Origin: Oscillospiraceae bacterium
GTDB taxonomy: Bacteria > Bacillota > Clostridia > Oscillospirales > Oscillospiraceae
Length of the DNA stretch: 22,316 bases
Assembly: GCA_031266955.1 (NCBI GenBank)
Contig: JAISAA010000083.1
Coordinates: 1 to 22,316, forward strand
Reading direction: 5' to 3'
Position numbers and translations under genes: made by a program. This document shows positions 22,300-22,316 of the stretch, one piece after another (positions within the stretch are counted from its first letter, which is position 1; every line of letters starts with the position of its first letter). Below the pieces are notes generated by a model that worked only from the letters and a program-made list of their open reading frames with translations, did not search any database and was not told the DNA's origin.

Positions 22300-22316
22300 A
22301 TGATCGGCAAGGTTGA
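22300..22316 (+). CDS. Start of an unidentified gene (partial)
   Basis: ATG at 22300 is preceded by GGGGAGGA with 7-8 nt spacing and opens MIGKV before the window ends. Five codons are too few to identify it. The ribosome binding site and the promoter-like TATAAT upstream are the only evidence that it is a real gene. Confidence 0.45.

Overview
The window is about 22.3 kb of GC-rich bacterial chromosome, most likely from a motile Gram-positive anaerobe (Firmicutes, Clostridia, possibly an Oscillospirales-type lineage). The grounds are the gene order flgE-flbD-motA-motB-fliL-fliM-fliN, strong AGGAGG-type ribosome binding sites, several TTG/GTG starts and tRNAs with encoded CCA. Taxonomy is inferred from layout and style, not from a database search.

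Layout. (1) 1-5069, + strand: the tail of the hook gene, then FlbD, the MotAB stator, FliL, the switch proteins FliM and FliN, and immediately behind them metA, whose Glu111 predicts an acetyl-CoA-using homoserine acetyltransferase. (2) 5079-5203: tRNA-Leu(UAG) and a hairpin terminator. (3) 5326-8842: a good promoter and two paralogous (alpha/alpha)6-type glycoside-hydrolase-like genes. The first appears to lack the catalytic-motif aspartate kept by the second. A 15-bp hairpin follows. (4) 8858-9078: a promoter, three small hairpins and tRNA-Leu(CAA). (5) 9132-13485: a visibly AT-richer island. It holds a four-gene operon that looks like an anti-phage or conflict system (trypsin-co-occurring domain protein, caspase-like protease, ThsB/MTH538-type TIR-like protein, membrane-anchored TIR-like/TPR protein), then a GNAT acetyltransferase. 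(6) 13539-15749: the housekeeping pair cysE-cysS behind its own promoter. (7) 15771-21310, - strand: a signalling operon in the order diacylglycerol-kinase-like lipid kinase, 1112-aa hybrid histidine kinase, HD-GYP response regulator. (8) 21363-22138: two nearly identical 30-bp sites in inverted orientation, next to a 191-aa FimB/FimE-like tyrosine recombinase. (9) The start of a further gene at the right edge.

Two candidate systems stand out. The first is the caspase/TIR/TRYCO1/membrane-TPR operon, which resembles TIR-plus-caspase immunity (Thoeris-like) but has an unusual membrane partner. The second is a putative invertible DNA switch: a 112-bp segment bounded by inverted 11-8-11 recombination sites, between a small tyrosine recombinase and a divergent c-di-GMP/lipid-kinase/two-component operon. 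This would make the signalling operon, the recombinase, or both phase-variable. Neither is proven by sequence alone, and I could not find a convincing promoter inside the invertible segment.
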